Assembly (NCBI GenBank): GCA_030647435.1 | Contig: JAUSJX010000119.1 | Coordinates: forward strand, 1 to 32,579 | Direction: 5' to 3' | DNA length: 32,579 nt | DNA from: Candidatus Rokuibacteriota bacterium | GTDB lineage: Bacteria > Methylomirabilota > Methylomirabilia > Rokubacteriales > CSP1-6 | In this document: positions 1 to 7,479 of the stretch, piece after piece | How the letters are laid out: the number at the start of each line of letters is the position of its first letter | Numbering within the stretch: position 1 is the stretch's first letter | The notes under the pieces: model-generated | Told to the model about the DNA's origin: nothing | Database searches by the model: none | What the model saw: only the letters and a program-made list of their open reading frames with translations | Translations under genes and position numbers: made by a program

Positions 1-2
1 GC

Positions 3-116
3 CCCAGGGCCACGCGAGCCCTCCGTGAGCTCTGCGCGCTCGTCAACGAGCACGAGACGGTCTACCCTGGCACCACGCTTCGCCTGCGCTTCGAGGCGCC
101 GACGTTGCAGGAATGA
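3..116 (+). CDS. C-terminal end of an unidentified protein (cut by window edge)
   Basis: An open frame enters from the left edge and stops at TGA 114-116. It encodes about 37 residues including ELCALVNEHETVYPG and ending LRLRFEAPTLQE. The composition is ordinary coding composition. The segment faintly recalls the extreme C-terminus of some transposase-like proteins, but that is memory-level resemblance and not a domain hit. It is followed within about 40 bp by a dispersed repeat copy. The function cannot be stated from this fragment. Confidence 0.4.
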   Translation, partial: PRATRALRELCALVNEHETVYPGTTLRLRFEAPTLQE

Positions 117-152
117 TCATGCGTAGGTCAGGAGCCCTGCATTGATCTCGTC

Positions 153-212
153 GACGCGTAGGCAACATAAAGCCTGTTCTCCGACACGGCGGCCCTGGGG
201 GCCGTCTCACAG
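153..212 (+). repeat. Dispersed repeat copy 1 (family 1, diverged)
   Basis: The head GCGTAGGCAACATAAAGCC (from 156) matches the heads at 16811, 18984, 21533 and 32230. The body is shortened and carries its own hairpin, GGCCC-TGG-GGGCC at 191-203. It ends in CTCACAG, like the other family-1 ends in TCACAG. To the left, GCATTGATC at 139-147 also occurs left of the copy at 16811, so the element may extend about 20 bp upstream of the core. Confidence 0.7.
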
Positions 213-349
213 CCTCCGGCGCTTCCCGGCAGTCGATGAGCTTCCGAGGGCGATCGGGATGGACCAAGGTACAATGGGCAGACGGAATCGGGCCGACTAA
301 AGTGAGGGTGTGGTGACGCCTGCGCGGTCCTGAGTGAGCCTCCAGCTAG

Positions 350-488
350 TCTGCGCGCGCCTACCGCACGGCGCCTCTCGAGGGGGCTCTGGACCCACGA
401 GAAGGGCAGCTTCTACCACAACGGCCGCTTCGCGGGACTCCGCGGGGTCGTCGATCACTACAACTCAGGGACGTCGCGTTACGGCGAG
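350..488 (+). pseudogene. Fragment of a di-haem cytochrome c peroxidase/MauG-type protein
   Basis: Two adjacent frames together give AYRTAPLEG and then LWTHEKGSFYHNGRFAGLRG followed by VVDHYN. This resembles the segment near the C-terminus of bacterial di-haem cytochrome c peroxidase-like proteins (YRTPPLRGLW...FYHDGRFATLxxVVxHYN). The frames are joined by one extra G in a run of five Gs at 382-386. The upstream frame is closed by TAG at 347-349, so no N-terminal or haem-binding CxxCH part exists. The second frame runs without a stop into the next gene, whose real start is internal. The extra G could be a homopolymer sequencing error, but the fragment is truncated in any case. Confidence 0.55.
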
Positions 489-497
489 GAGATGATC

Positions 498-980
498 ATG
501 GGTCGAGAGAGGATACTGTACGAGGGAATTCTGGTCGGGCTCGCGGGGGCTGCTGCGGTCGCCGTCTGGTTCTTCCTGTATGACCTGGCCGCCGCCACGC
601 CGTTCCGAACCCCGGCTCTACTCGGCGCGGTGCTCTTCGAGGGTCTGCGAGATACCGCCACGCTGACGATCGCGCCGGGCATCGTCCTGAAGTACACGGC
701 AGTCCACGGGCTGGTCTTTCTCGTCTTCGGGGTGGCGGCCGCGGGCCTGTTCGCTCTCGCCGAGCGTGACCGGCACGTGCTGTTCGGCGTGTTCATGCTC
801 TTCTGCTGTTTCGAAGTGGCCGCCTTCCTGGCGATGATGGTTCTGGGTTCGTGGCTGTTCAACGCGCTCCGCCCATGGGCGATCCTCGGTGGGAACCTCG
901 TCGCTGCGCTGGTGATGCTGGGCATTCTCTTCCGCGATCATCATTTCTCCCTCCATGAGGCGTTGACGTCCGGCGAGTAA
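498..980 (+). CDS. Small four-helix integral membrane protein, function unknown
   Basis: This encodes about 160 residues beginning MGRERILYEG. The ATG at 498 is preferred over the in-frame ATG at 492, because GAGGAG at 486-491 sits 6 bp before 498 but touches 492. Four hydrophobic segments are visible, roughly residues 7-27, 66-87, 94-118 and 126-145, separated by short polar loops. The second loop holds a cluster of charged residues (AERDRH). No catalytic motif is recognisable. It precedes the AI-2E-type permease on the same strand with about 140 bp between them, so co-expression is possible but not shown. I recognise no named family. Confidence 0.75.
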   Translation: MGRERILYEGILVGLAGAAAVAVWFFLYDLAAATPFRTPALLGAVLFEGLRDTATLTIAPGIVLKYTAVHGLVFLVFGVAAAGLFALAERDRHVLFGVFMLFCCFEVAAFLAMMVLGSWLFNALRPWAILGGNLVAALVMLGILFRDHHFSLHEALTSGE

Positions 981-1121
981 CCTGGGAGAGGGGGCGCCAG
1001 TCGCAGTCGGCCCAAGTCGTCAAGGTTGAGTCGAGCCAGAGCAAAGCCACCGGCATTGAACGAGAATCGCGCTGAAGAAGAGTTGACGCCCTCACCGCGC
1101 ATCGTCGGCGGAGGAACGGAC

Positions 1122-2891
1122 ATGAACAAGGGTTGGGGAATCATCGCGCTCGTCGTAGCGGCCTTGTACTGGCTGCAGGGCGTGCTGATCCCGCTGGCGC
1201 TGGCCGTCCTGCTGACGTTCCTCCTGAGCCCCGTCGTCGACATCCTCCAGCGGCGGGGGCTGGGTCGGGTGCCGGCGGTCCTCGTGACTGTCCTCCTCGC
1301 CCTCTCGGTCCTGGGCGGGGTTGGCTGGACGCTCACTCGCCAGATGGTGACGCTCGCGGACGAGCTGCCACGGTACAGCCTGAACATCCAGCACAGAATC
1401 GCGGATCTTCGCGGAGCCAGCAAGGGCGGTTCCATGGAGAAGGTTCAGAAGACTGTGGAGGACGTCGTCGGCGAGATCCAGAAGACGGACAAGCCGGGCG
1501 TGACGAGTCAAAAGCCGATCGCCGTCGCCCTGGAGTCCCCGTCCATTCTCGCCCACCTGCCAAGCCTCCTCCAAGCGTTGGCGAGCGCGGTGGTCGTGGC
1601 TGTGCTCATGGTCTTCATGCTGCTCGAGCGCCGGGAGCTCCGGGATCGGGTGATTTTGCTGATCGGCTATCGGCGGGTGACGGCAACGACCAGAGCCTTG
1701 GACGAAGCCGGGGCGCGCATCAGCCAGTACCTACTCATGCAATCCATCATGAACGGCAGTTTTGGCGTGGTGGTAGGACTCGGCCTGTTCCTGATCGGGG
1801 TCCCTTACGCCGTCACCTGGGGGTCCCTGGCGGCAGCCCTTCGGTTCATCCCGTACGTGGGGACATACAGCGCGGCCCTCCTGCCGTTCGCCCTCAGCCT
1901 GGCGATCTTCCCAGGATGGCTCCAGCCGGCGCTGGTCGTCGGTCTATTCCTCGCGGAACAGGTCGTCACCAACATGGTGATCGAGCCGTGGCTGTACAGT
2001 CAGAGCGCCGGGGTCTCGCGGGTCGCGCTCCTGGTAGCGGTGACCTTCTGGACCTGGCTCTGGGGACCGGTGGGACTGCTGCTGGCGACGCCCCTGACGG
2101 TCTGCCTACTCGTGCTCGGCAGGCACCTGCCCGCCCTGGGGTTCCTCGTCGTCCTCATGGGTGACCGGCCGGTCATCGAGGCCAAGGCGCGCTATTACCA
2201 GCGACTGCTCGCGCGCGACCAGGACGAGGCGGCCGACATCGTCGAGGACTACGTGAGCGCGGACGGACGGGAGTCGGTCTACGACGCGGTGCTCCTGCCC
2301 GCGCTCTACTATGCGAAGCAGGACCGCGATCGCGGTCTGTTGAGCGAGGGTGACACGCAGTTCGTAGGACAGGCGACCCGAGAGATCCTCGACGTTCTCG
2401 CCCACGACGCTCCCGCCCCCTCAGAGAGGGACCCGGGGGACCTCTCCCTGAGTGACCGCGGCGCCGACACCCGGGTCTGGATCGTAGGGTGTCCCGCTCG
2501 CGATGAGGCGGATGCCCTGGCGCTCGAGATGGTGCGACATCTGCTGGACCCCGCGCGGTACCGGATCGAGATGATCGGCGCCTCGATGCTCACGGCCGAA
2601 GTGGTCGCCTGGGTCGACCTGCACCGCCCCGCGCTCCTCTGCATCGGGGCCGTGGCTCCGGGCGGCTTGAGCCAAGCGCGGCATCTCTGTAAGCGCCTGC
2701 GTTCGCAATGTCCAGAGCTCAAGATCGTGGTCGGTCGCTGGGGTCTCCACGACGAAAAGGATGCCGATCGCCGGCACCTGCTCGCGGCCGGGGCCGATCA
2801 CGTCGAGACGACCGTGCTCGATACGCAGCGGACGCTGACCCAGGTGGGGCTGACGCTCGAGAGTGCCCACGCTGCGTCACCCGCATCGTGA
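1122..2891 (+). CDS. AI-2E family permease with C-terminal corrinoid-binding-like domain
   Basis: The predicted protein has 589 residues. The ATG at 1122 is chosen over the upstream in-frame TTG at 1026 because GGAGG at 1110-1114 lies 7 bp before it and the hydrophobic domain starts directly (MNKGWGIIALVVAALYW). Residues 1 to about 345 have the AI-2E transporter (PF01594) pattern: paired N-terminal helices, a long extracytoplasmic segment, then several helices including RFIPYVGTYSAALLP and the GPVGLLLATPL motif. Family members export signals, lipids or ions, and AI-2 itself should not be assumed. After a charged linker, residues about 450-585 form an alternating beta/alpha fold starting RVWIVGCPARDEADALALEM, like the second half of a B12-binding domain. 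The cobalamin motif DxHxxG is not visible, so cofactor binding is doubtful. The stop overlaps the next start. Confidence 0.85.
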   Translation: MNKGWGIIALVVAALYWLQGVLIPLALAVLLTFLLSPVVDILQRRGLGRVPAVLVTVLLALSVLGGVGWTLTRQMVTLADELPRYSLNIQHRIADLRGASKGGSMEKVQKTVEDVVGEIQKTDKPGVTSQKPIAVALESPSILAHLPSLLQALASAVVVAVLMVFMLLERRELRDRVILLIGYRRVTATTRALDEAGARISQYLLMQSIMNGSFGVVVGLGLFLIGVPYAVTWGSLAAALRFIPYVGTYSAALLPFALSLAIFPGWLQPALVVGLFLAEQVVTNMVIEPWLYSQSAGVSRVALLVAVTFWTWLWGPVGLLLATPLTVCLLVLGRHLPALGFLVVLMGDRPVIEAKARYYQRLLARDQDEAADIVEDYVSADGRESVYDAVLLPALYYAKQDRDRGLLSEGDTQFVGQATREILDVLAHDAPAPSERDPGDLSLSDRGADTRVWIVGCPARDEADALALEMVRHLLDPARYRIEMIGASMLTAEVVAWVDLHRPALLCIGAVAPGGLSQARHLCKRLRSQCPELKIVVGRWGLHDEKDADRRHLLAAGADHVETTVLDTQRTLTQVGLTLESAHAASPAS

Positions 2892-3340
2892 AGCACGGGG
2901 GTCGCAAACACAGTTTCCTTCGTCAGCATTCGTTGAGCATCGCCTCGGTCAGCATCCTCATCCTGTGGATTTGTCTGTACAGTGTCTCCAGCAACAGCAC
3001 TCATATTGGCTCGTTCTTTGGCAATGCAATCGCCGACTGGTCGGGCGTCGTGGTCATGGTATTTGTGACCAAGTACTTGTACGAAAAGGGCTCGGCTGAG
3101 AGCCGACGTCCACCGCGAACCCTCTTGAGTCCCGTCCGGCAGCTACTGCGCGACCACTCTCTCAGCCTTTTTCTCATCGTCACGGGAATCGGCTGGATTG
3201 CGGTCTATACTTCGATGAACTCTGAGGCCAAATGGGGGCAGGTCGTCGGAAACATCGTTTCAGAATGGACGCAGATTTTCGGTCTCGTACTGTTGACGAA
3301 ACGGCTGATGGAGCGACACTCAAAGGAGAGCGCCCGGTGA
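2888..3340 (+). CDS. Membrane protein made of two duplicated two-helix units
   Basis: This encodes 150 residues with GTG start 2888, whose last two bases begin the TGA of the preceding permease gene (GTGA overlap), implying translational coupling. The protein is an internal duplication. Unit 1 begins LRQHSLSIASVS and ends VTKYLYEKGSAES. Unit 2 begins LRDHSLSLFLIV and ends LTKRLMERHSKES. Both share the pattern HSLS, then W-I/A-x-x-YS/T, S-N/E, then G-x-x-x-G-N-x-I, W and V-x-x-TK. Each unit has two hydrophobic helices, giving four in all. No enzyme motif is seen. GC content is visibly lower than in the neighbouring permease gene. The coupling suggests an accessory subunit of the permease (inference). 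Confidence 0.8.
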   Translation: MKHGGRKHSFLRQHSLSIASVSILILWICLYSVSSNSTHIGSFFGNAIADWSGVVVMVFVTKYLYEKGSAESRRPPRTLLSPVRQLLRDHSLSLFLIVTGIGWIAVYTSMNSEAKWGQVVGNIVSEWTQIFGLVLLTKRLMERHSKESAR

Positions 3341-3392
3341 ATCAACCGCCGGGGGCGTTTGTGTTTCTCACTTCGCAGCCACGGAGGCGCGT

Positions 3393-3626
3393 ATGCCAAC
3401 CCGAGTGAGAGTCAATCTGGCCAACGCACAAGAGTTGCTGGAGCTTCCCGGAATCACCCCCGCCGAGGTAGAGATCATCGTGAGGTTTCGCGCTGAGCAT
3501 GGCCCCATTGGAGACGCCGATCAGCTGGAGCGCCTTCTGAGCCGTCACCCCATCCCCGACATGCTCAAGGAGCGCGCCGATTTTTCCCCGGCCGACAGCA
3601 CCGCCCCCGAGGCTCCGGGTGCCTAA
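3393..3626 (+). CDS. Helix-hairpin-helix (ComEA-like) small protein
   Basis: This encodes 77 residues from ATG 3393, preceded by GGAGG about 7 bp upstream. Residues about 7-50 match a single helix-hairpin-helix DNA-binding module of the ComEA/T2SK type: VNLANAQELLELPGITPAEV followed by IVRFRAEHGPIGDADQLERL. The glycine of the hairpin (LPGI) and the second helix arginine are present. There is no signal peptide or transmembrane anchor, unlike full ComEA, so it is a free cytosolic module. The C-terminal 20 residues are low complexity. It overlaps only an upstream alternative start of the next gene. A role in DNA binding is inferred from the fold alone. Confidence 0.8.
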   Translation: MPTRVRVNLANAQELLELPGITPAEVEIIVRFRAEHGPIGDADQLERLLSRHPIPDMLKERADFSPADSTAPEAPGA

Positions 3627-3657
3627 CGGCGCGCGAGAGCATGTGTGTGGTGAGACC

Positions 3658-4119
3658 GTGAAACTATTCGTGCTTGCGGCGTTGCTCGCGTTGGCAGTGA
3701 CGGAACCCGTGCATGCTCAAGTAGGTGTCAACATCGGGATTCAGCTCCCGGGCCCGCCGACACTCACGGTCATCCCCGGAGCCGCCGTCTACTACGCTCC
3801 TCGCGCCCCCGAGAACATCTTCTTCTATGCTCATCAGTACTGGCTCTTCGCGGGAGGTGGATGGCACGTCGGGCATACCTGGAACGGCCCGTGGGCGGGG
3901 GTCGCGCCTGCGCACGTCCCGATGCCCCTGCTCCGCGTGCCCGTCCGCTACTACCGCGTGCCCCCTCCACACTGGAAGGGGGGCCGTCGTGACGCGCCGC
4001 CGCGGTGGGAGGCTCATTACGGGCGTGAGTGGCACGAGGAATCCCACGAGCAGGCATGGCGGCAGCGTGAGGAGCACTGGGATCATGCCAAGCACAAAGG
4101 CAAAGGGCGGGGGCATTGA
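3658..4119 (+). CDS. Secreted aromatic and His-rich protein of unknown function
   Basis: This encodes 153 residues. GTG 3658 is chosen because it begins a clean signal peptide (MKLFVLAALLALAVTEPVHA, cleavage after AHA-Q at about residue 20) and is preceded by GGTGAG at a suitable distance. GTG 3619 would add 13 residues and overlap the HhH gene. The mature part has Tyr/Trp-rich strands (YYAPRAPENIFFYAHQYWLF, then NGPWAGV), similar to small periplasmic proteins often annotated as YXWGXW/NGPW-containing. The last 40 residues are rich in His, Glu and Arg (HYGREWHEESHEQ, then HAKHKGKGRGH) and could bind metal. Function is unknown. Confidence 0.75.
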   Translation: MKLFVLAALLALAVTEPVHAQVGVNIGIQLPGPPTLTVIPGAAVYYAPRAPENIFFYAHQYWLFAGGGWHVGHTWNGPWAGVAPAHVPMPLLRVPVRYYRVPPPHWKGGRRDAPPRWEAHYGREWHEESHEQAWRQREEHWDHAKHKGKGRGH

Positions 4120-4231
4120 CCGGCGACGTGGGCAAGATGGAGTCGTAGGAGGCTATGTCGAGCGCGCCACCTGCTTCTGCGGCGCCGTGTTCGAGCGGTG
4201 AGAGGACGAGCGTGGGGACGGGCTCACGGCC

Positions 4232-5611
4232 TCACGGGCGCTCCGGCACCTCACAGATCTCGTGGAGGTCGTGGGCGGCGATCTTGATGAAGCGTTCCGT
4301 CTGACTCGGATGGACGGAGAGCTGGGCCGCGAGCGCATTCGCCGTCATGCCGCTGCGGATGGCCATCGCCGCCATCTGGATAAGCTCGGCGCCCGCATAG
4401 TTCACCATCTGGACACCGAGCAGCCGCTCGTCGATGGCGTCGAACACCAGCTTGAGATACCCGTCGTCCTCGCCGGTGGCGCGGCCGTTCGACGCCCCCC
4501 GCATGTCGTGGGTCGCGACGTGGCACCGGACGCCGCTGGCCTCCACCTCCCGGTGGGTCCGACCGACCTTGGCGACCTCCGGTGTCGTGAAGATCGTCTG
4601 GGGCACGATCCGTTCGTCGGTGGTCATCCGGTCGCCTTCGAGCGCGTTGTGAGCGGCGAGACGACCCTCGTACGCGGCCACCGGCGTGAGCTGCATGTTG
4701 CCGGCGGCGTCCCCCGCGGCGTAGATGTGCGCCACGGACGTCCGCAGATAGGGACTGACCTTGAGGCCGAGGTGGCCCATCTCGAGACCGAGGCGTTCGG
4801 CTCCGAGCGTGGCGGGGCTCCACCGGCGTCCGATGGCCAGGCACGCCTGGTCCGCCGTCCGCGCGCGCGGCTCGCCGTGATGCGTGAAGTGCGTGGTCAC
4901 GGCGCCCCGTGTTCCGGAGAAGCCCGTGAGCGTCGCGCCGAGATGACACGTGATGCCTCGGCTCTCGAGAATCTTCCTGACATAGCCGGCGACGTCCGGG
5001 TCGAAGGCCGGAAGAATTTCGCTCTCCTGCCCGATGACCGTGACGTCAGCGCCGAAATCGCTGAACGCGCCGGCCATCTCGAGACCGATGGCCCCCGCGC
5101 CGACGATGACGAGACGCGTCGGAAAGACGGGTAGGAACAGGATCTCGTCCGACGTGATCGCGGCATCGATACCCGGTACGGCAGGCATGACGGGCGCGGA
5201 TCCCGCGCCGATGATGATCTTCTCGCCCCACAGGGCCGAGCCGTTCACGGCGATCGTGTGCGGATCGCTGAACCTGGCCTCGCCCAGCACGACCTCGGCA
5301 CCGGCGTGCGCCAGCGACGCCGGGAGCGGTTGAAACTCCTTGACGATGTCATGCTGCCGGCGGACGACCGCCGGCCAGTCCAGCTCGACGGCGCCGGCGG
5401 TCGTGCCGAACCGCGCCGCGTCCTTCGTGAGCCGGTGAATGCGCGCTGACCTTACCAAGGTCTTTTTCGGAATTCACCCCCGGTTGACGCACGTGCCGCC
5501 GAGCGGCCCTCGCTCGACGAGCACGACCCGGGCCCCGAGTGTGACGGCCGTTTTCAGCGCATTGATGCCGGCGGCCCCGCCGCCGATGATGACCAGGTCG
5601 TAGCGCTCCAA
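4232..5611 (-). CDS. FAD/NAD(P) disulfide oxidoreductase (MerA/Lpd-like) with in-frame TGA at the redox Cys: candidate selenoprotein
   Basis: The frame opens at TTG 5611 (GGAGGG 7 bp upstream) and reads to 4232, giving 459 residues if the TGA at 5474-5476 (codon 46) is decoded. The N-terminus is ERYDLVIIGGGAAGINALKT, an FAD dinucleotide fold. The redox motif reads GGTC41-VNRG-U46-IPKKTL, where the family has CxxxxC and the second Cys (flavin charge-transfer position) is replaced by UGA. A second Rossmann motif LVIVGAGAIGLEMA, the FAD motif YAAGDAAG and the C-terminal catalytic HPSQTE (His-Pro-x-x-x-Glu) are intact. Everything apart from the UGA is full length and undamaged, which argues against an old pseudogene. 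A SECIS-like hairpin follows (see 5448). The substrate is unknown; mercuric, dihydrolipoamide and glutathione reductases share this fold. A simple Cys-to-stop mutation is the alternative. Confidence 0.75.
5448..5462 (-). promoter_or_regulatory. Candidate bacterial SECIS hairpin downstream of in-frame UGA
   Basis: On the coding strand the sequence is GACCTT-GGT-AAGGTC, a perfect 6-bp stem with a GGU apical loop. The loop starts 18 nt after the UGA; in E. coli fdhF the GGUC loop starts about 19 nt after it. Bacterial SECIS models want a short stem with G in the first two loop positions at such a distance, and both hold here. Three-base loops are at the small end. Confidence 0.6.
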
Positions 5612-5686
5612 GGCGATCCCTCCTATTGTGCCCCGTATGTGTTCAAGGCGACACGCTGAGTCTAGCCGACGTCATCAGGAGGTCGT

Positions 5687-5773
5687 CTAGTGGACCTTGG
5701 TCCAATACGGCGGAGGCCCTGTACCGCTTACCTCGTAGTAGCGGGACTCCTCATCCACGGTCACGGTGGGCAT
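5687..5773 (-). pseudogene. N-terminal stub of an alpha/beta hydrolase
   Basis: ATG 5773 to TAG 5687 encodes 28 residues, MPTVTVDEESRYYEVSGTGP followed by PPYWTKVH. The first 21 residues look like the standard start of alpha/beta hydrolases (MPTVTVDGxRLYYEVxGxGPP followed by LVLIHG). The HG oxyanion segment and everything beyond is missing. It lies between two intact genes and is probably a deletion remnant. Confidence 0.5.
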
Positions 5774-5886
5774 GACAGCCTGAGAATACTGCGCGATCGC
5801 CGCGGATCACACGAGCGAAGGCGTTCCTTGATCGGTTGAAGGCCATGGTACACTTTTGCTCAAGCGGCCGAGACCGGCCATCCCGC

Positions 5887-7479
5887 ATGCGAACCCCCTA
5901 TAGCCCGACAACGGTCCGCAATATCCTCTGCGTCTTCCCGCACTACACGCCGTCGTTCGGGACCTTCCACCACGCCTACGCGCTCCTGGGCGGCGTCCGC
6001 GCCTTCATGCCGCCGCAGGGGCTGCTGCTCATCGCCGCCTATCTGCCCAAGTCCTGGCGCGTGCGCTTCGTGGACGAGAACGCGCAGGCGGCGACGCTCG
6101 AAGACTTTCGCTGGGCCGACGCTGTGCTCGTGTCGGGCATGCACGTCCAGCGCCCCCATATCGAGGACATCATGCGCCGTGCGCATGCCTGCGGCCGGCC
6201 CGTGGCCGTGGGCGGCCCGTCCGTCTCCGGCTGCCCGGAGATGTACCCCGAGGCGGATTTCCTCCACGTGGGGGAGATGGGGGACGCGACGGACGAGCTC
6301 ATCGAGCGGCTCGACGGCCTCGAGGGCCGGCCCGAGCGCCAGGTCGTCCTGACCACGGGCGAGCGCCTCCCCCTCGCCGCGTTCCCGATGCCCGCCTACG
6401 AGCTGATCTCGATCCCGGAGTACTTTCTGGCGAGCGTCCAGTTCTCGAGCGGCTGCCCCTACACCTGCGAGTTCTGCGACATCCCCGCGCTCTACGGGAG
6501 GAACCCGCGACTCAAGACGCCCGAGCAGGTGGTGGCCGAGCTGGACCGGCTGCGCGAGGGCGGGGCCCAGTCCGTCTACTTCGTGGACGACAACTTCATC
6601 GCCAACCCGAAGGCGGCGCTGGACTTGCTCCCGCACCTCGTCGCCTGGCAGCAGCGCCACCGCTACCCGCTCCGGATCGCCTGCGAGGCCACGCTCAACA
6701 TCGCCAAGAACGAAGCCCTCCTCGGGCTCATGCGCGAGGCCGGTTTCGTCACGATCTTCTGCGGCATCGAGACGCCCGAACCGGAGGCGCTCAAGGCGAT
6801 GTCCAAGCAGCAGAACCTGCGCCTGCCCATCCTCGACGCGGTCGAGACGATCAACCGTTACGGCATGGAGGTCGTCTCGGGCATCATCATCGGACTCGAC
6901 ACTGACACGCGCGAGACGGCGGACCGGATCATCGAGTTCATCCACGCGTCGCGGATCCCCATCCTCACGATCAACGTGCTCTACGCCCTGCCGAAGACGC
7001 CGCTCTGGACGCGACTCGAGCGCGCGGACCGGCTCGTGCCCGGCGAGGGCCGGGAGTCCAACGTGGACTTCCTCCTGCCGTACGACACCGTGCTCGACAT
7101 GTGGCGGCGCTGCATCGAGGCGGCCTTCGAGCCCACGTTCCTCTATGCGCGCTACGCGCACCAGCAGGCCCATACCTTCCCCCATCGCCTCCCCTATCCC
7201 GTGGACCCGCGCCGGCTCGCTCCGCACAATATCCTGCGGGGGCTCGGCATCTTCGCGCGGCTCTTCTGGCGCCTGGGCGTCCGCGGCGACTACCGCCGCG
7301 CCTTCTGGGCGATGGCGGCGCGGATGCTCGGCACCGGGCGCTTCGAGCAGTTCATTCACAGCGTCATCGTGAGCCATCACCTCATCGAGTTCGCGCGGCA
7401 GTGCCTGGCCGGCATGCCGGAACCGTCGTTCTACGCGCCGGCCAGATCGCTGCCGCCCGTCCTCCACGTCGACACGTAG
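5887..7479 (+). CDS. B12-binding radical SAM enzyme, HpnP-like (DUF4070 type)
   Basis: About 530 residues from ATG 5887; TTG 5836 and ATG 5845 are in-frame alternatives without convincing ribosome sites. Residues about 10-145 form a cobalamin-binding Rossmann domain (NILCVFPHYTPSFGTF, then PQGLLLIAAYLP, then VGGPSVSGCPE). The radical SAM cluster motif CPYTCEFC (Cys 190, 194, 197) is followed by DIPALYGRNPRLKTPEQVV, VYFVDDNFIANPKAAL and GFVTIFCGIETP, as in HpnP and related B12-dependent methylases. The C-terminal 150 residues fit the DUF4070 extension. HpnP methylates hopanoids at C-2, but no other hopanoid gene is in the window, so the substrate is inferred only as a lipid. The TAG overlaps the next start by one base. 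Confidence 0.85.
   Translation: MRTPYSPTTVRNILCVFPHYTPSFGTFHHAYALLGGVRAFMPPQGLLLIAAYLPKSWRVRFVDENAQAATLEDFRWADAVLVSGMHVQRPHIEDIMRRAHACGRPVAVGGPSVSGCPEMYPEADFLHVGEMGDATDELIERLDGLEGRPERQVVLTTGERLPLAAFPMPAYELISIPEYFLASVQFSSGCPYTCEFCDIPALYGRNPRLKTPEQVVAELDRLREGGAQSVYFVDDNFIANPKAALDLLPHLVAWQQRHRYPLRIACEATLNIAKNEALLGLMREAGFVTIFCGIETPEPEALKAMSKQQNLRLPILDAVETINRYGMEVVSGIIIGLDTDTRETADRIIEFIHASRIPILTINVLYALPKTPLWTRLERADRLVPGEGRESNVDFLLPYDTVLDMWRRCIEAAFEPTFLYARYAHQQAHTFPHRLPYPVDPRRLAPHNILRGLGIFARLFWRLGVRGDYRRAFWAMAARMLGTGRFEQFIHSVIVSHHLIEFARQCLAGMPEPSFYAPARSLPPVLHVDT

Noticed and set aside
4232-5458. Truncated 408-residue oxidoreductase as the real gene
   Set aside because: It would lack the FAD-binding fold and redox cysteine; the upstream frame with start, ribosome site and FAD motif joins perfectly through the TGA.
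5692-5703. GGACCTTGGTCC palindrome as an operator
   Set aside because: It lies inside the alpha/beta hydrolase stub and is not positioned near a promoter; a similar 11-mer at about 252 is probably chance.
5860-7467. 535-residue open frame on the minus strand opposite the radical SAM gene
   Set aside because: Antisense shadow of a GC-rich gene; Arg/Glu/His/Asp-rich with no domain, while the plus strand encodes an intact radical SAM protein.
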